From positions 28,683 to 92,682 of the forward strand of contig NZ_VNKO01000012.1 of NCBI RefSeq assembly GCF_008033445.1: 64,000 nt of DNA, written 5' to 3'. Position 1 is the stretch's first letter; each line of letters opens with the position of its first letter. The notes under the pieces were generated by a model that did not search any database, was not told where the DNA came from, and saw nothing but the letters and a program-made list of their open reading frames with translations. A program made the position numbers and the translations under genes. This DNA comes from Vulcaniibacterium gelatinicum (GTDB taxonomy: Bacteria > Pseudomonadota > Gammaproteobacteria > Xanthomonadales > Xanthomonadaceae). This document shows, piece after piece, positions 8,751 to 22,200 of the stretch.

Positions 8751-9035
8751 ATGACGTGGGATCCGTTCCAGCGCGAGGTGCTGGCCGCGCTCGGGTTGCG
8801 GCTGTACGTGCCGGCGGCAACACCGCGTGAGGCGCCGGTGGCCGAGGTGTCGCGACCGCGCGCGCCGGATCCGGCGGCGCGGCGCGGCGATGCGGCGTTG
8901 CTCGCGGCGCTGGCCCGCGCGGCCGGGGTGACGGTGGAAGCGCTGCCGCCGCTGGACCTGCCGGCGCTGCGCACTCCGGCGGCCAAGCGCGCGCTGTGGC
9001 CGACCTTGCGGGCGCTGCGGCGGGCGCGCCACTAG
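8751..9035 (+). CDS. holD: Probable DNA polymerase III psi subunit (HolD-like)
   Basis: 94-residue protein 3 bp after pssA and 11 bp before rimI. No standard domain is obvious by eye, but holD directly precedes rimI in E. coli, and the cryptic pseudomonad psi subunit was also found beside rimI. The N-terminus (MTWDPFQREVLAALGLRLYV) resembles the E. coli HolD start DWQLQQLGITQW. The C-terminus (PALRTPAAKRALWPTLRAL) resembles the HolD end (PALTDLRANPTARAALW). The middle of E. coli HolD (137 aa) would be shortened. Psi binds the clamp-loader tau/gamma subunits and chi. Assignment is by synteny and remembered similarity, not by search. Confidence 0.55.
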   Translation: MTWDPFQREVLAALGLRLYVPAATPREAPVAEVSRPRAPDPAARRGDAALLAALARAAGVTVEALPPLDLPALRTPAAKRALWPTLRALRRARH

Positions 9036-9046
9036 CGGGAGGCGGG

Positions 9047-9532
9047 ATGAGCGCGATCGCGGTCGAACCGGCTCCATCCCCGGCGCAGCTGCGGCCGATG
9101 CGCGAGGACGATCTGGAGGCGGTGCTGGCGATCGAGCAGCGCGCCTATGCATTCCCGTGGACGCGGGGGATCTTCCGCGACTGCCTGGCCGCGGGTTATC
9201 CGGCCTGGGTGCTGGAGCAGGACGGGGCGGTGATCGGCTACGGGGTGCTGAGCGTGGCCGCCGACGAGGCGCACGTGCTCAACGTGTGCACGGCGCCGGA
9301 GGCGCAGGGGCGCGGGCACGGGCGGCGGTTGCTGCGGGCGCTGCTGCAGGTGGCGCGGGCGCGGCGGGCGCAGCGGGTGTTCCTGGAGGTGCGTCCGTCG
9401 AACGCGGTGGCGATCGCGCTGTACCACAGCGAGGGGTTCAACGAGATCGGGCGGCGCCCGCGCTATTACCCGGCGCACGAGGGGCGCGAGGACGCGATCG
9501 TGATGGGGATGGAATTGTTGCCGCCGGGGTGA
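9047..9532 (+). CDS. rimI: Ribosomal protein bS18 N-alpha-acetyltransferase RimI
   Basis: 161 residues from the ATG at 9047, which has a GGGAGGCGGG ribosome-binding stretch; the open frame extends upstream without another good start. GNAT fold: the acetyl-CoA loop is CTAPEAQGRGHGRRLL (about 81-96), and the end carries the RimI-like VRPSNAVAIALYHSEGF and RRPRYYP motifs. It acetylates the N-terminal alanine of ribosomal protein S18. It follows the HolD-like gene as in E. coli. Confidence 0.9.
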   Translation: MSAIAVEPAPSPAQLRPMREDDLEAVLAIEQRAYAFPWTRGIFRDCLAAGYPAWVLEQDGAVIGYGVLSVAADEAHVLNVCTAPEAQGRGHGRRLLRALLQVARARRAQRVFLEVRPSNAVAIALYHSEGFNEIGRRPRYYPAHEGREDAIVMGMELLPPG

Positions 9533-9573
9533 GGGGCGGCGGAGTGGCGCGCGTAGAAGCTTGGTCGCCGCCG

Positions 9574-9679
9574 CCCGCGACGGGGTGGTTCCCGTCAGGA
9601 CACGCCGTGAATACGTCCATGTAGGCTCGTCCGCGGCATCCGTGCCGCGCGGTTCTGCCGGGAGCCACCCCGCCACGGG
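9574..9679. repeat. Imperfect inverted-repeat element (MITE-like)
   Basis: Arms of about 28 nt (9574-9601 and 9652-9679) are inverted copies with about four mismatches and flank about 50 bp. Inside lies a small perfect palindrome, CGCGGCA-TCCG-TGCCGCG (9632-9649), preceded by ATACGTCCATGTAGGCTCG. No coding potential. It sits between the ends of rimI and valS, and could be a non-autonomous mobile element or a bidirectional terminator. Confidence 0.6.
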
Positions 9680-9720
9680 CGGCGGGGTGAGGCTTGGCAG
9701 GACCTTGCCGTGGACGCGTG

Positions 9721-12495
<2,775 letters not shown>

Positions 12496-12498
12496 GCG

Positions 12499-12924
12499 TC
12501 ACATGTCGTGCTTGTTCAGTTCGAAGCCGCGCGCCTGGTACTGCTTCCAGCGTTCGCGCAGCGGAGCGCGCGCGGCGGGGTCGGCGGGCACCACTTCGAG
12601 CACGCGCTCGAACGGGCCCTCCACCGCCGCGTCGCGCAGGTTGATCACCAGCGGCCGCAGCGGCACGTCGGCCTCGGGCGGGGCGATCAGCACCGCGGCC
12701 TCGTCCTCGTCCACGTCCAGGCCGGCGATCTGGTGCGGGATGTAGACGTCCTCGCCCATGTCCCACAGCAGGTCGTCCAGGGCCTCGGCCTGGGCCGCGT
12801 CGCGCGCCAGCACCAGGGTCCAGTGGCCGGCGTCGTAGGCCTTGCGCGCCAGCTCGCACACCAGCCGCAGCGGCTCGGCGCGGAAGCGCTCCTTCTGGAT
12901 CAGGTAGAAGTCGGCGCGGGGCAC
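12499..12924 (-). CDS. holC: DNA polymerase III chi subunit
   Basis: 141 residues starting at a GTG (PRADFYLIQKERF), 2 bp after the pepA stop. The N-terminal FYL motif and the later WDMGEDVYIPHQIAG and PLVINLRD segments match HolC. Chi binds SSB and, through psi, the clamp loader, helping primase hand over to polymerase III. It lies between pepA and valS as in E. coli. The likely psi gene is only about 3.5 kb away, on the other strand. Confidence 0.92.
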   Translation of the reverse strand: MPRADFYLIQKERFRAEPLRLVCELARKAYDAGHWTLVLARDAAQAEALDDLLWDMGEDVYIPHQIAGLDVDEDEAAVLIAPPEADVPLRPLVINLRDAAVEGPFERVLEVVPADPAARAPLRERWKQYQARGFELNKHDM

Positions 12925-12926
12925 GC

Positions 12927-14405
<1,479 letters not shown>

Positions 14406-14441
14406 CGAACGAAGATTCCGGGGGAGAGCGACGGGGTTCCG

Positions 14442-14447
14442 TACAAT
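14442..14447 (+). promoter_or_regulatory. -10-like element upstream of lptF
   Basis: TACAAT in the 111-bp divergent gap between pepA and lptF, about 70 nt before the lptF ATG. No good -35 hexamer is visible 17 bp upstream. The same C-x-TACAAT/TACACT style precedes purL, gspF, glyA and ribH here. Confidence 0.35.
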
Positions 14448-14516
14448 CGCGGGTTCGCACGGCCCGCCGGGGGGCCGTGCCGCGCAGAACCCGGAAGTCT
14501 AAGACACCAAGGCCCG

Positions 14517-15593
14517 ATGCCGAAGCTCGACCGCTATCTCACCCGCGAATTCGCCCACTCCGTGTTCGCGGCGCTGGTGGTGCTGGGCATGGTCAGCATG
14601 AGCGCGATGCTGGGGGTGGTGCTGGACCGGATCGCCCGCGGCAAGGTGCCGGCCACGCTGCTGCTGTCGCAGATCGGGTTGCAGTTGCTGCGCTACCTGC
14701 CGCTGATCCTGCCGCTGGCGGTGCTGCTCGGCCTGCTGCTGGCGCTGGGCCGGCTGTACCGCGACTCGGAGATGCCGGTGCTGGCGGCGGTGGGGGTGGG
14801 GCCGCGGCGGATGCTGCGGCCGCTGGCCGGGCTGCTGCTGCCGATGCTGCTGCTGGTCGGCGCCTGCTCGCTGTGGCTGGGGCCGTGGGGGCAGCGGGTG
14901 TCGAACCGGATGATCGAGGAGGCCAACCGCGGCCTGGTGGTGGCCGGGCTGGAGCCGGGGCGCTTCGCCGAGCTGCCGGGCGGCGGAGTGGTCTATGTCG
15001 GGGCGATGTCGGCCGACGGCGAGCGTCTGGAGCGGGTGTTCGTGCACCGCCAGAGCGAGGACCGGGTGGACGTCACCACCGCGCGCGGCGGCAGCCTGTT
15101 CTTCGCCGGCCCGCGCGAGCGCTACCTGCGCCTGGAGGACGGGTTCCGGGTCGAGGGCCCGGCCGCCGACGGGCTGGACTACCGGCTGATGCGTTATGCC
15201 CGCAACGAGATCCGCCTGCCGGACCGTGAGCAGGCGGCCGCCCCCGACGATCCGGAACTGCTGCCGACCCTGGCCCTGCTTGGCGACCCGCGCCCGGCCG
15301 CGCAGGCGCAACTGCACCGGCGGCTGGCGCCGGTGCTGCTGACCCTGGCCTTCGCCCTGCTCGCCTTCCCGCTGGCCCGCAGCGGGCCGCGCCAGGCCCG
15401 CCATGGCCGGATCCTGCTCGGCATGCTCGCCTACCTGGTGTGCATGAACCTGGCCACGCTCGGCACCGAGTGGATCGCCGCCGGGCGCCTGCCCGCCGCG
15501 GCGGGCCTGTGGTGGCTGCTGCTGCCGCTGCTGGCACTGGCGACCTGGCTGTACTTCGCCGACGGCCGGCTGCCGCGGGTGCGCCGCCGATGA
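14517..15593 (+). CDS. lptF: LPS export permease LptF
   Basis: 358 residues; three helices before and three after a periplasmic beta-jellyroll domain (about 130-260), the YjgP/YjgQ layout. With LptG and the ATPase LptB (not in the window) it extracts lipopolysaccharide from the inner membrane and passes it to LptC/LptA. I chose the ATG at 14517 (MPKLDRYLTREF), which matches the family N-terminus. Divergent from pepA, the same neighbourhood as in E. coli. The stop overlaps the lptG start (ATGA). Confidence 0.93.
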   Translation: MPKLDRYLTREFAHSVFAALVVLGMVSMSAMLGVVLDRIARGKVPATLLLSQIGLQLLRYLPLILPLAVLLGLLLALGRLYRDSEMPVLAAVGVGPRRMLRPLAGLLLPMLLLVGACSLWLGPWGQRVSNRMIEEANRGLVVAGLEPGRFAELPGGGVVYVGAMSADGERLERVFVHRQSEDRVDVTTARGGSLFFAGPRERYLRLEDGFRVEGPAADGLDYRLMRYARNEIRLPDREQAAAPDDPELLPTLALLGDPRPAAQAQLHRRLAPVLLTLAFALLAFPLARSGPRQARHGRILLGMLAYLVCMNLATLGTEWIAAGRLPAAAGLWWLLLPLLALATWLYFADGRLPRVRRR

Positions 15594-16690
15594 AACCGCT
15601 GCTGCGCCTCCACGATCTGTACGTCGGCCGGGTGGTGTTCGCCTCGGTGCTGCTGGCCTGGACGGTGCTGGTCGGGCTGGACGTGGTGATGGCCCTGTTC
15701 GGCGAGGCGGCCGACATCGGCAAGGGCCGCTACGGCATTCCCGAGGCGCTGGCCTACCTCCTGTGGACGATCCCGCGCCGCGCCTACCAGCTGTTCCCGA
15801 CCGCGGCGGTGATCGGCTCGCTGATGGGGCTGGGCCAGCTCGCGGCCAGTTCGGAGCTGACCGCGCTGCGTGCGCTGGGGCTGTCGCGGCGCCGGCTCAG
15901 CCTGGCGGTGGCGGCCGCCCTCGCCCTGTTGACCGGGTTGATGGTGCTCAACGGCGAAACCCTGGGCCCGTGGGGCAACCGGCGTGCGGACGCGATCAAG
16001 GCCTCGGCGCGTTCCAACGACCTGATCGTGGCCCAGTACTCGGGCCTGTGGGCGCGCGAGGGCGAGATGTTCCTCAACGCGCAGACCGGGCGCGAACGCA
16101 GCGCTGGCGACGACCATTGGCTGGAGCTGCGCGAGGTGCGCCTGTACCGGTTCGACGCCGAGGGCCGGCTCCAGTCCGCCGCGCACGCGGCCAGCGCCGA
16201 ACATCGCCCGGGCGGCTGGCTGCTGCGCGACGTGCGGCGCGTGCATTTCGGGGAACGGTCGGTGCGCGAGGAGCGCGTCGCCGAGGAGCGCTGGGCCTCG
16301 CGCCTGGACGCCACCGCGCTGACCGCGAGCGTGACCCGGCCGCGCTACCTGCGCTCGGACGAATTGCGCCGCAGCATCGAGTACCACCGCCGCAACGGCC
16401 TGGACGCCTCCGAGTTCGAGGAGGTGTACTGGGGCCGCTGGTTCTATCCGCTCAACGTGCTGGCGCTGTGCCTGGCGGCGGCGCCGTTCGCGTTCGGCGC
16501 GCTGCGCAGCGGCGGGCTCGGCAAGCGCCTGTTCCTCGGCATCGTGTTCGCGCTCGGCTTCTGGATGCTGCAGGAGCAGTTCGTCAAGCTGGCCAGCGTG
16601 TACCGCTTCGACTACCGCATCGCCTACCTGCTGCCGCCGGTGCTGCTGCTGACGGTGTCGGTGCTGCTGTTCAAGCGCCGCTCGGGCTGA
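15590..16690 (+). CDS. lptG: LPS export permease LptG
   Basis: 366 residues with the same layout as LptF: N-terminal helices (ASVLLAWTVLVGLDVVMALF about 18-37), a periplasmic jellyroll (about 130-270) and C-terminal helices. It includes the LptG-type ASSELTALRALGLSRRRL segment after the second helix. Partner of LptF in the LptB2FG transporter. Start coupled to lptF by ATGA. It converges on the RDD gene with a 14-bp gap and no obvious terminator. Confidence 0.93.
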   Translation: MKPLLRLHDLYVGRVVFASVLLAWTVLVGLDVVMALFGEAADIGKGRYGIPEALAYLLWTIPRRAYQLFPTAAVIGSLMGLGQLAASSELTALRALGLSRRRLSLAVAAALALLTGLMVLNGETLGPWGNRRADAIKASARSNDLIVAQYSGLWAREGEMFLNAQTGRERSAGDDHWLELREVRLYRFDAEGRLQSAAHAASAEHRPGGWLLRDVRRVHFGERSVREERVAEERWASRLDATALTASVTRPRYLRSDELRRSIEYHRRNGLDASEFEEVYWGRWFYPLNVLALCLAAAPFAFGALRSGGLGKRLFLGIVFALGFWMLQEQFVKLASVYRFDYRIAYLLPPVLLLTVSVLLFKRRSG

Positions 16691-16704
16691 GCCGCGCCCG
16701 CCGC

Positions 16705-17142
16705 TCAGACAGACTTGGGTTCGCGGACCAGGCGCGTGCCGCTGGCGCGGTCGTGCCACGTCAACCGTTCGCGATCCCACCACGCCCACCAGAACCCCAG
16801 CCCTGCCGCCAGCAGCGACAGCCCGCCGACCGCGTAGCGGAGCCACAGCGCGCGCGAGGACGCCGGCCCGCCGTCGGCGGCCACCACCCGCAGCCGCCAC
16901 GGCCGCATGCCCAGGGTCTGCCCGCCGCGGCGCCAGCTCAGCACCGCATAGGCGCCGGTCACCAGCCACAGCGCGCCCAGTTCCAGCCAGCCGGCCAGGG
17001 TGTCGGCGCGCACCGGTTCGTTGCCGTGCAGCAGCAGCGCGAGCGCGGCCACCGCGAACCACAGTGCGCAGGCGGGGAAGAAGTCGTAGAGCAGGGCGAG
17101 CAGGCGCCAGCCGATCAGGGGGCGCGGGGCGGGCAGGGACAT
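16705..17142 (-). CDS. RDD-family membrane protein
   Basis: 145 residues from the ATG at 17142 ([22 protein letters not shown]); the track-like upstream extension is repeat-derived. Three to four membrane helices carry the family's first-helix Arg/Asp pattern ([10 protein letters not shown], about 11-20), [12 protein letters not shown] (about 75-86) and a terminal [11 protein letters not shown]. Some RDD proteins act as Na+/H+ antiporters or membrane quality factors; the role here is unknown. It is convergent with lptG and divergent from xerD. Confidence 0.82.
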   Translation of the reverse strand: MSLPAPRPLIGWRLLALLYDFFPACALWFAVAALALLLHGNEPVRADTLAGWLELGALWLVTGAYAVLSWRRGGQTLGMRPWRLRVVAADGGPASSRALWLRYAVGGLSLLAAGLGFWWAWWDRERLTWHDRASGTRLVREPKSV

Positions 17143-17167
17143 GCGCGGAAGGATACGGGAAGGCCGT

Positions 17168-17202
17168 CCCCCTCCCCGCGCAGCGGGGGGCTGGGGTGGG
17201 GG
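17168..17202. repeat. GC-rich short palindromic element
   Basis: CCCCTCCCCGC-GCA-GCGGGGGG followed by CTGGGGTGGGGG, in the divergent gap between the RDD gene and xerD. It resembles the palindrome at 7456-7479 and its following GGTGGGGG. No gene is seen in this gap. Confidence 0.4.
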
Positions 17203-17260
17203 TGCACGCCCCGCGCGCAAGCAGGCACCATCGCGGCATCAGTGCTTCGTGACTGCCGTC

Positions 17261-18196
17261 ATGCCCACCGCCGCCGACCGCCGCCAGCGTGCGATGCAGC
17301 GTCCGCCGCTCGCGGCCGAGGATGCCGCGCTGATCGAGGCCTTCCTCGATGCGTTGTGGGCCGAGAGCGGCGTGGCCCAGGCCACCCTGGCGAGCTACCG
17401 ACGCGACCTGGAAGGACTGGCACGCTGGCGCCCCAACCTCGCCGCGGCCGACCGCGCGCGCCTGTTCGACTACCTCGCCCTGCGCAGCCGCGAAGGCTAT
17501 TCGCCGCGCAGCAACGCGCGCCTGCTGTCGGCATTGCGCGCGTTCTACGCCTGGCTGCTGCGGCGCGGGACCCGCGGCGACGACCCGACCGCGTTGCTGG
17601 AGCCGCCGAAACTGCCGCGCGCGCTGCCCAAGGCGCTGTCGGAGAGCGAGATCGAGGCGTTGCTGGCCGCGCCGGATGCGGCCACGGCGTTGGGCCTGCG
17701 CGACAAGGCGATGCTGGAGCTGATGTACGCCACCGGCCTGCGGGTGGGCGAACTGGTGGCGCTGCCCGCGACCGCGCTCAACCTGCGCCAGGGCGTGCTG
17801 CGGGTCACCGGCAAGGGTGGCAAGGAGCGGCTGGTGCCGCTGGGCGAGGAGGCGCAGCACTGGCTCGAACGCTACCTCGAGCAGGCGCGGCCGCAGCTCG
17901 CCGGCAAGCGTGTGCTCGCGCCGCTGTTCCTGACCGCGCAGGGGCGGGCGCCGACCCGGCAGCAGTTCTGGCAACTGGTCAAGCGCTATGCCGGCGCGGC
18001 CGGGATCGAGCCGCGGCGGATCAGCCCGCACGGCCTGCGCCACAGCTTCGCCACCCATCTGCTCAACCACGGCGCCGACCTGCGCGCGTTGCAGCTGCTG
18101 CTCGGCCACAGCTCGCTCTCGACCACCCAGATCTACACCCTGGTCGCGCGCGAACAGCTGCAGAAGCTGCACGCCCGGCACCATCCGCGCGGCTGA
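17261..18196 (+). CDS. xerD: Site-specific tyrosine recombinase XerD
   Basis: 311 residues from the ATG at 17261; a second ATG at 17294 would give 300, closer to the usual 298. N-terminal SAM-like core-binding domain (about 25-110) and C-terminal catalytic domain. All catalytic residues are visible: R161 (TGLRVGEL), K188 ([11 protein letters not shown]), H257 and R260 ([11 protein letters not shown]), H283 ([10 protein letters not shown]), nucleophile Y292 (QIYTLV). With XerC it resolves chromosome dimers at dif under FtsK control. The xerD-dsbC pairing is common in gammaproteobacteria. Confidence 0.94.
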   Translation: MPTAADRRQRAMQRPPLAAEDAALIEAFLDALWAESGVAQATLASYRRDLEGLARWRPNLAAADRARLFDYLALRSREGYSPRSNARLLSALRAFYAWLLRRGTRGDDPTALLEPPKLPRALPKALSESEIEALLAAPDAATALGLRDKAMLELMYATGLRVGELVALPATALNLRQGVLRVTGKGGKERLVPLGEEAQHWLERYLEQARPQLAGKRVLAPLFLTAQGRAPTRQQFWQLVKRYAGAAGIEPRRISPHGLRHSFATHLLNHGADLRALQLLLGHSSLSTTQIYTLVAREQLQKLHARHHPRG

Positions 18197-18303
18197 CGGT
18201 CCCGCCCCCGGCGGCTGCGCGCGCCGCGGCATGCCACAATCGGGAACCCGGCCGCCTGAGCGGCGGCCGTCCCCGATCCTCAATCACCACCCACGAGTCC
18301 CGA

Positions 18304-19143
18304 ATGAAGCGTCTGACCCTCGCCCTGCTCGGCACCCTCAGCCTGTCCGCCTGTGCCCAGGGGCCGGGCCCGGCCGCCACCGCCGCCAAGCCCGGCGCCC
18401 AGTCGCAGGCGCCGGCGACCCCGGCGTCTGCCTCCGAGCCGGCCTATGCCGCCGGATCGCCCGAGGCCCGCGCGCGCGAGGCGCTGCGCGCGATCAATCC
18501 GGAGTTGAAGGTGGACCGGCTCGGTCCGGCACCGATCGCGGGGTTCCGCGAGGCGATCGTCGGCGGCCAGGTGATCTACATCAGCGACGACGGCAAGTAC
18601 CTGCTGCAGGGCACGCTGTACGACATCGCGGCGAAGAAGAACCTGGGCGAGCAGAGCCTGGCCGCGCTGCGCAGGGAGCTGCTGGCCACGGTGCCGGCGC
18701 GCGACCGGATCGTGTTCGCGCCGCCGAACCCGAAGCACACGGTGACCGTGTTCACCGACGTCTCCTGCGGCTTCTGCCGCAAGCTGCACAACGAGATCGC
18801 CGAGTACAACCGCCAGGGCATCGCGGTCGAATACCTGGCGTTCCCGCGCATGGGCCCGGGCAGTGCCGACTTCCGCACCATGGAGTCGGTGTGGTGCGCG
18901 GCCGACCCGCGCAAGGCGCTGACCGACGCCAAGAACGACCGGCCGGTGCCGAAGAAGACCTGCAAGAACCCGGTGCAGATCCAGTACGCGCTGGGCCAGC
19001 GCATGGGCCTGACCGGCACGCCGATGATCCTGAGCGCCGACGGCACCCAGTTCGGCGGCTACCTGCCGCCGGCACAGCTGCGCGCGGCGCTGGACAAGCA
19101 CGCTGCCGAGGCGGAGACGGCGCGCACCGCGGCCGCGCCCTGA
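18304..19143 (+). CDS. dsbC: DsbC-type disulfide isomerase, probable lipoprotein
   Basis: 279 residues. The N-terminal signal ends LSLSAC (Cys about 17), a lipobox, so this form may be a membrane-anchored lipoprotein rather than the soluble periplasmic E. coli form. A low-complexity Ala/Pro linker (about 20-50) is followed by the dimerisation domain (about 55-120: [17 protein letters not shown]). The thioredoxin domain has active site C155-G-F-C158 and the cis-Pro in TGTPMI. A second Cys pair (VWCAAD / KKTCKN) matches the structural disulfide of DsbC. It isomerises wrong disulfides in secreted proteins, a useful partner for the T2SS downstream. Confidence 0.9.
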   Translation: MKRLTLALLGTLSLSACAQGPGPAATAAKPGAQSQAPATPASASEPAYAAGSPEARAREALRAINPELKVDRLGPAPIAGFREAIVGGQVIYISDDGKYLLQGTLYDIAAKKNLGEQSLAALRRELLATVPARDRIVFAPPNPKHTVTVFTDVSCGFCRKLHNEIAEYNRQGIAVEYLAFPRMGPGSADFRTMESVWCAADPRKALTDAKNDRPVPKKTCKNPVQIQYALGQRMGLTGTPMILSADGTQFGGYLPPAQLRAALDKHAAEAETARTAAAP

Positions 19144-19153
19144 GCCCGGATTT

Positions 19154-19179
19154 CCCGCCCCGCCGCCCGGCGGGGCGGG
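19154..19179 (+). terminator. GC-rich hairpin after dsbC
   Basis: Perfect 11-bp stem (CCCGCCCCGCC / GGCGGGGCGGG) with a GCCC loop, 10 bp after the dsbC stop. No T run follows, so termination activity is inferred. Confidence 0.45.
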
Positions 19180-19209
19180 CCCGCCCGGGGGCGGGGCGGC
19201 GGCTTTCGC

Positions 19210-19215
19210 TACAAT
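19210..19215 (+). promoter_or_regulatory. -10-like element of purL
   Basis: TACAAT, 31 nt before the purL ATG. The expected -35 region is pure G/C and does not resemble TTGACA. No purine operator (PurR) palindrome is evident. Confidence 0.4.
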
Positions 19216-19246
19216 GGCCGGCCCGTTTGCCACGGTTTCCCCGGAC

Positions 19247-22200
19247 ATGATCGTCCTCGAGGGCCTGCCGGCCCTGTCGCCGTTCCGCCGTGAACGGCTC
19301 GAAGCCCGCCTCCAGACCGTCGTTCCCGCGTTGCGCATCACCGGTGCCTGGTTCACCTACTGGGTCGAGCCGGAATCCGGCGCACGCCTGGACACCGCCG
19401 CCCTTGCGCGCATCCTGCAGGCCGGCGAAGGCCAGGCGCCGCGCGCGCCGGAGTCAGTCTCGCGCTACGTGGTGCCGCGCCTGGGCACGATCTCGCCGTG
19501 GGCGAGCAAGGCCACCGAGCTGCTGCACGGCGCCGGCCTGGCGCTGAAGCGGGTCGAGCGCGGCACGCGCCTGGATCTGTCCGGCTGGCCCGACGATCCG
19601 GCCCGGCAGGCGGCGCTGGCCCGGCTGCTGCACGACCCGATGACGCAGTCGCTGCTGGCCGCGCGCGAGGACGGCGCGGCGCTGTTCCGCGCCCCCGCGC
19701 CCGGCGCGCTCGAGGTGGTGCCGCGCGAGGCGCTCGAGGCCGCCAACCGCCGCCTCGGCCTGGCCCTGGCCGAGGACGAGCTCGACTACCTGCGCGCCCG
19801 CTACGCCGAACTCGGCCGCGACCCGCACGACATCGAGCTGATGATGTTCGCGCAGGCCAACTCCGAGCACTGCCGGCACAAGATCTTCAACGCCAGCTGG
19901 ACCATCGACGGACGCGAGATGCCCACCTCGCTGTTCAAGATGATCAAGCACACCCACGCGCAGACGCCGCAGCACACCCTGTCGGCGTACGCCGACAACG
20001 CGGCGGTGGTGGAAGGCCATCCGGCGCGCCGCTTCCGGCCCGACCCGCACACCCACGAATACCGCGCCGAGCCGCTGACCGAGAGCGCGTTCTGCATCAA
20101 GGTCGAGACCCACAACCACCCCACCGCGATCGCGCCGTTCCCGGGCGCCTCCACCGGCGCCGGCGGCGAGATCCGCGACGAGGGCGCCACCGGCCGCGGC
20201 GGCCGGCCGAAGGCGGGGCTGTGCGGGTTCTCGGTCTCGCACCTGCGCATCCCGGCCCTGGCGCAGCCGTGGGAGAGCCCGCGGCCGCTCAACCCGCGCA
20301 TGGCCAGCGCGTTCGAGATCATGCTCGAGGGCCCGATCGGCGCGGCCGCGTTCAACAACGAGTTCGGCCGGCCCAACCTCGCCGGCTACTTCCGCAGCTT
20401 CGAGCTGCGCGAGGCCGACGGGCTGGTGCGCGGCTACGACAAGCCCATCATGCTCGCCGGCGGCGTGGGCGCGATTGACCGCCCGCTGGTCGAAAAGCGC
20501 CGGCTGCGCCCCGGCGATGCGGTGATCGTGCTCGGCGGCCCGGCGATGCTGATCGGCCTGGGCGGCGGCGCGGCCAGCTCGGTGGCCGCGGGCGACAGCG
20601 CCGAGGAGCTCGACTTCGCCAGCGTGCAGCGCGACAACCCCGAGATGCAGCGCCGCTGCCAGGAAGTGATCGACCGCTGCGTCGCGCTCGGCGCGGACAA
20701 CCCGATCCTGTCCATCCACGACGTCGGCGCCGGCGGCCTGTCCAACGCGATCCCCGAGCTGCTGCACGACTCCGGCGTGGGCGGCGTGATTGACCTGGCC
20801 AAGGTGCCCAGCGACGATCCCTCGCTGTCGCCGATGCAGCTGTGGTGCAACGAATCGCAGGAGCGCTACGTGCTCGGCATCCCGGCCGAGCGGGTGGGCG
20901 AATTCGCCGCGTTGTGCCTGCGCGAACGCTGCCCGTTCGCGGTGGTGGGGCATGCGACCGCGGAACAGCGGCTGGTGGTCGGGTACGGGGCCACGGTCGA
21001 GGCGGTGCAGGGCACGGCCGCGCAGGGGCAGGACGGGGCCACGCCCTGGGCCATCGACCTGCCGATGGACGTGCTGTTCGGCAAGCCGCCGAAGATGCAT
21101 CGCGACACCGCGCATCCGCCCGCGCCGCGCTGGCCGCAGCTCAACGGCGCCGCGCTCGACCTGCGCCAGGCCGGCCTGCGCGTGCTCGCGCATCCGACCG
21201 TCGCCGCCAAGGCCTTCCTGGTCACCATCGGCGACCGCAGCGTCGGCGGCCTGAGCGTGCGCGACCAGATGGTCGGCCCATGGCAGTTGCCGGTGGCCGA
21301 CTGTGCGATCACCTTCTCCGGCTTCGACGGCACCGCCGGCGAGGCGATGGCGATCGGCGAGCGCACTCCGCTCGCCCTGCTCGACCCCGAGGCGAGCGCG
21401 CGCATGGCGGTGGGCGAGGCGATCACCAACCTGTGCGCGGCGCCGGTCGGGGCGCTGGACCGGATCAAGCTCTCCGCCAACTGGATGGCCGCCGCCGGCC
21501 ACCCCGGCGAGGACGCGCGCCTGTACGACGCGGTCAAGGCGGTGGGCCTGGAGCTGTGCCCGGCGCTCGACCTCGCCATTCCGGTCGGCAAGGACTCGCT
21601 GTCCATGCAGGCGCAGTGGCCGCACGAGGGCGCGACGCACAAGACGGTGGCGCCGGTGTCGCTGGTCGTGTCCGCGTTCGCGCCGGTGGCCGACGTGCGC
21701 CAGGCGCTGACCCCGCTGCTCGCGCGCGAGGCCGACACCGAGCTGTGGCTGATCGGCCTGGGCGCCGGCCGGCAGCGCCTGGGCGGCTCGATCCTGGCCC
21801 AGTGCCATCCCGAGGCCGCGACCAACCCGGCCCTGCCGGCGTTCGCCGGCGACGTGCCCGACCTCGACGACCCGGCGCGCCTGCGCGCGTTCTTCGAGCT
21901 GATCCGCGACGCGCGCGCCGCGGGCCTGCTGCGCGCCTACCACGACCGTTCCGACGGCGGCGCCTTCGCCGCGCTGTGCGAGATGGCGTTCTGTTCGCAC
22001 CTGGGCCTGGACATCTCGCTCGACGGCTGGGGCGAGGATCCGTTCCGCACCCTGTTCAACGAGGAACTGGGCGCGGTGGTGCAGATCGCGAGCGCGGACC
22101 GCGCCGAGTTCGCCGACCTGATCGCGCGCCACGGCCTGATTGATTGCGCGCAGCGCATCGCCAGGCCCACCACCGCGCCCGCGGTGCGCGTGCTGCGCGA

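Noticed and set aside
5642..9152. Very long open frames (over 1000 codons) on both strands across proS-pssA
   Set aside because: They run across several real genes on both strands, are rich in Arg/Ala/His/Pro with no domain, and are the usual out-of-frame shadows in very high GC DNA.
17261..18196. XerD as integrase of a mobile element
   Set aside because: All residues and length fit chromosomal XerD, its dsbC/purL neighbourhood is housekeeping, and no att-like repeats or cargo are next to it.
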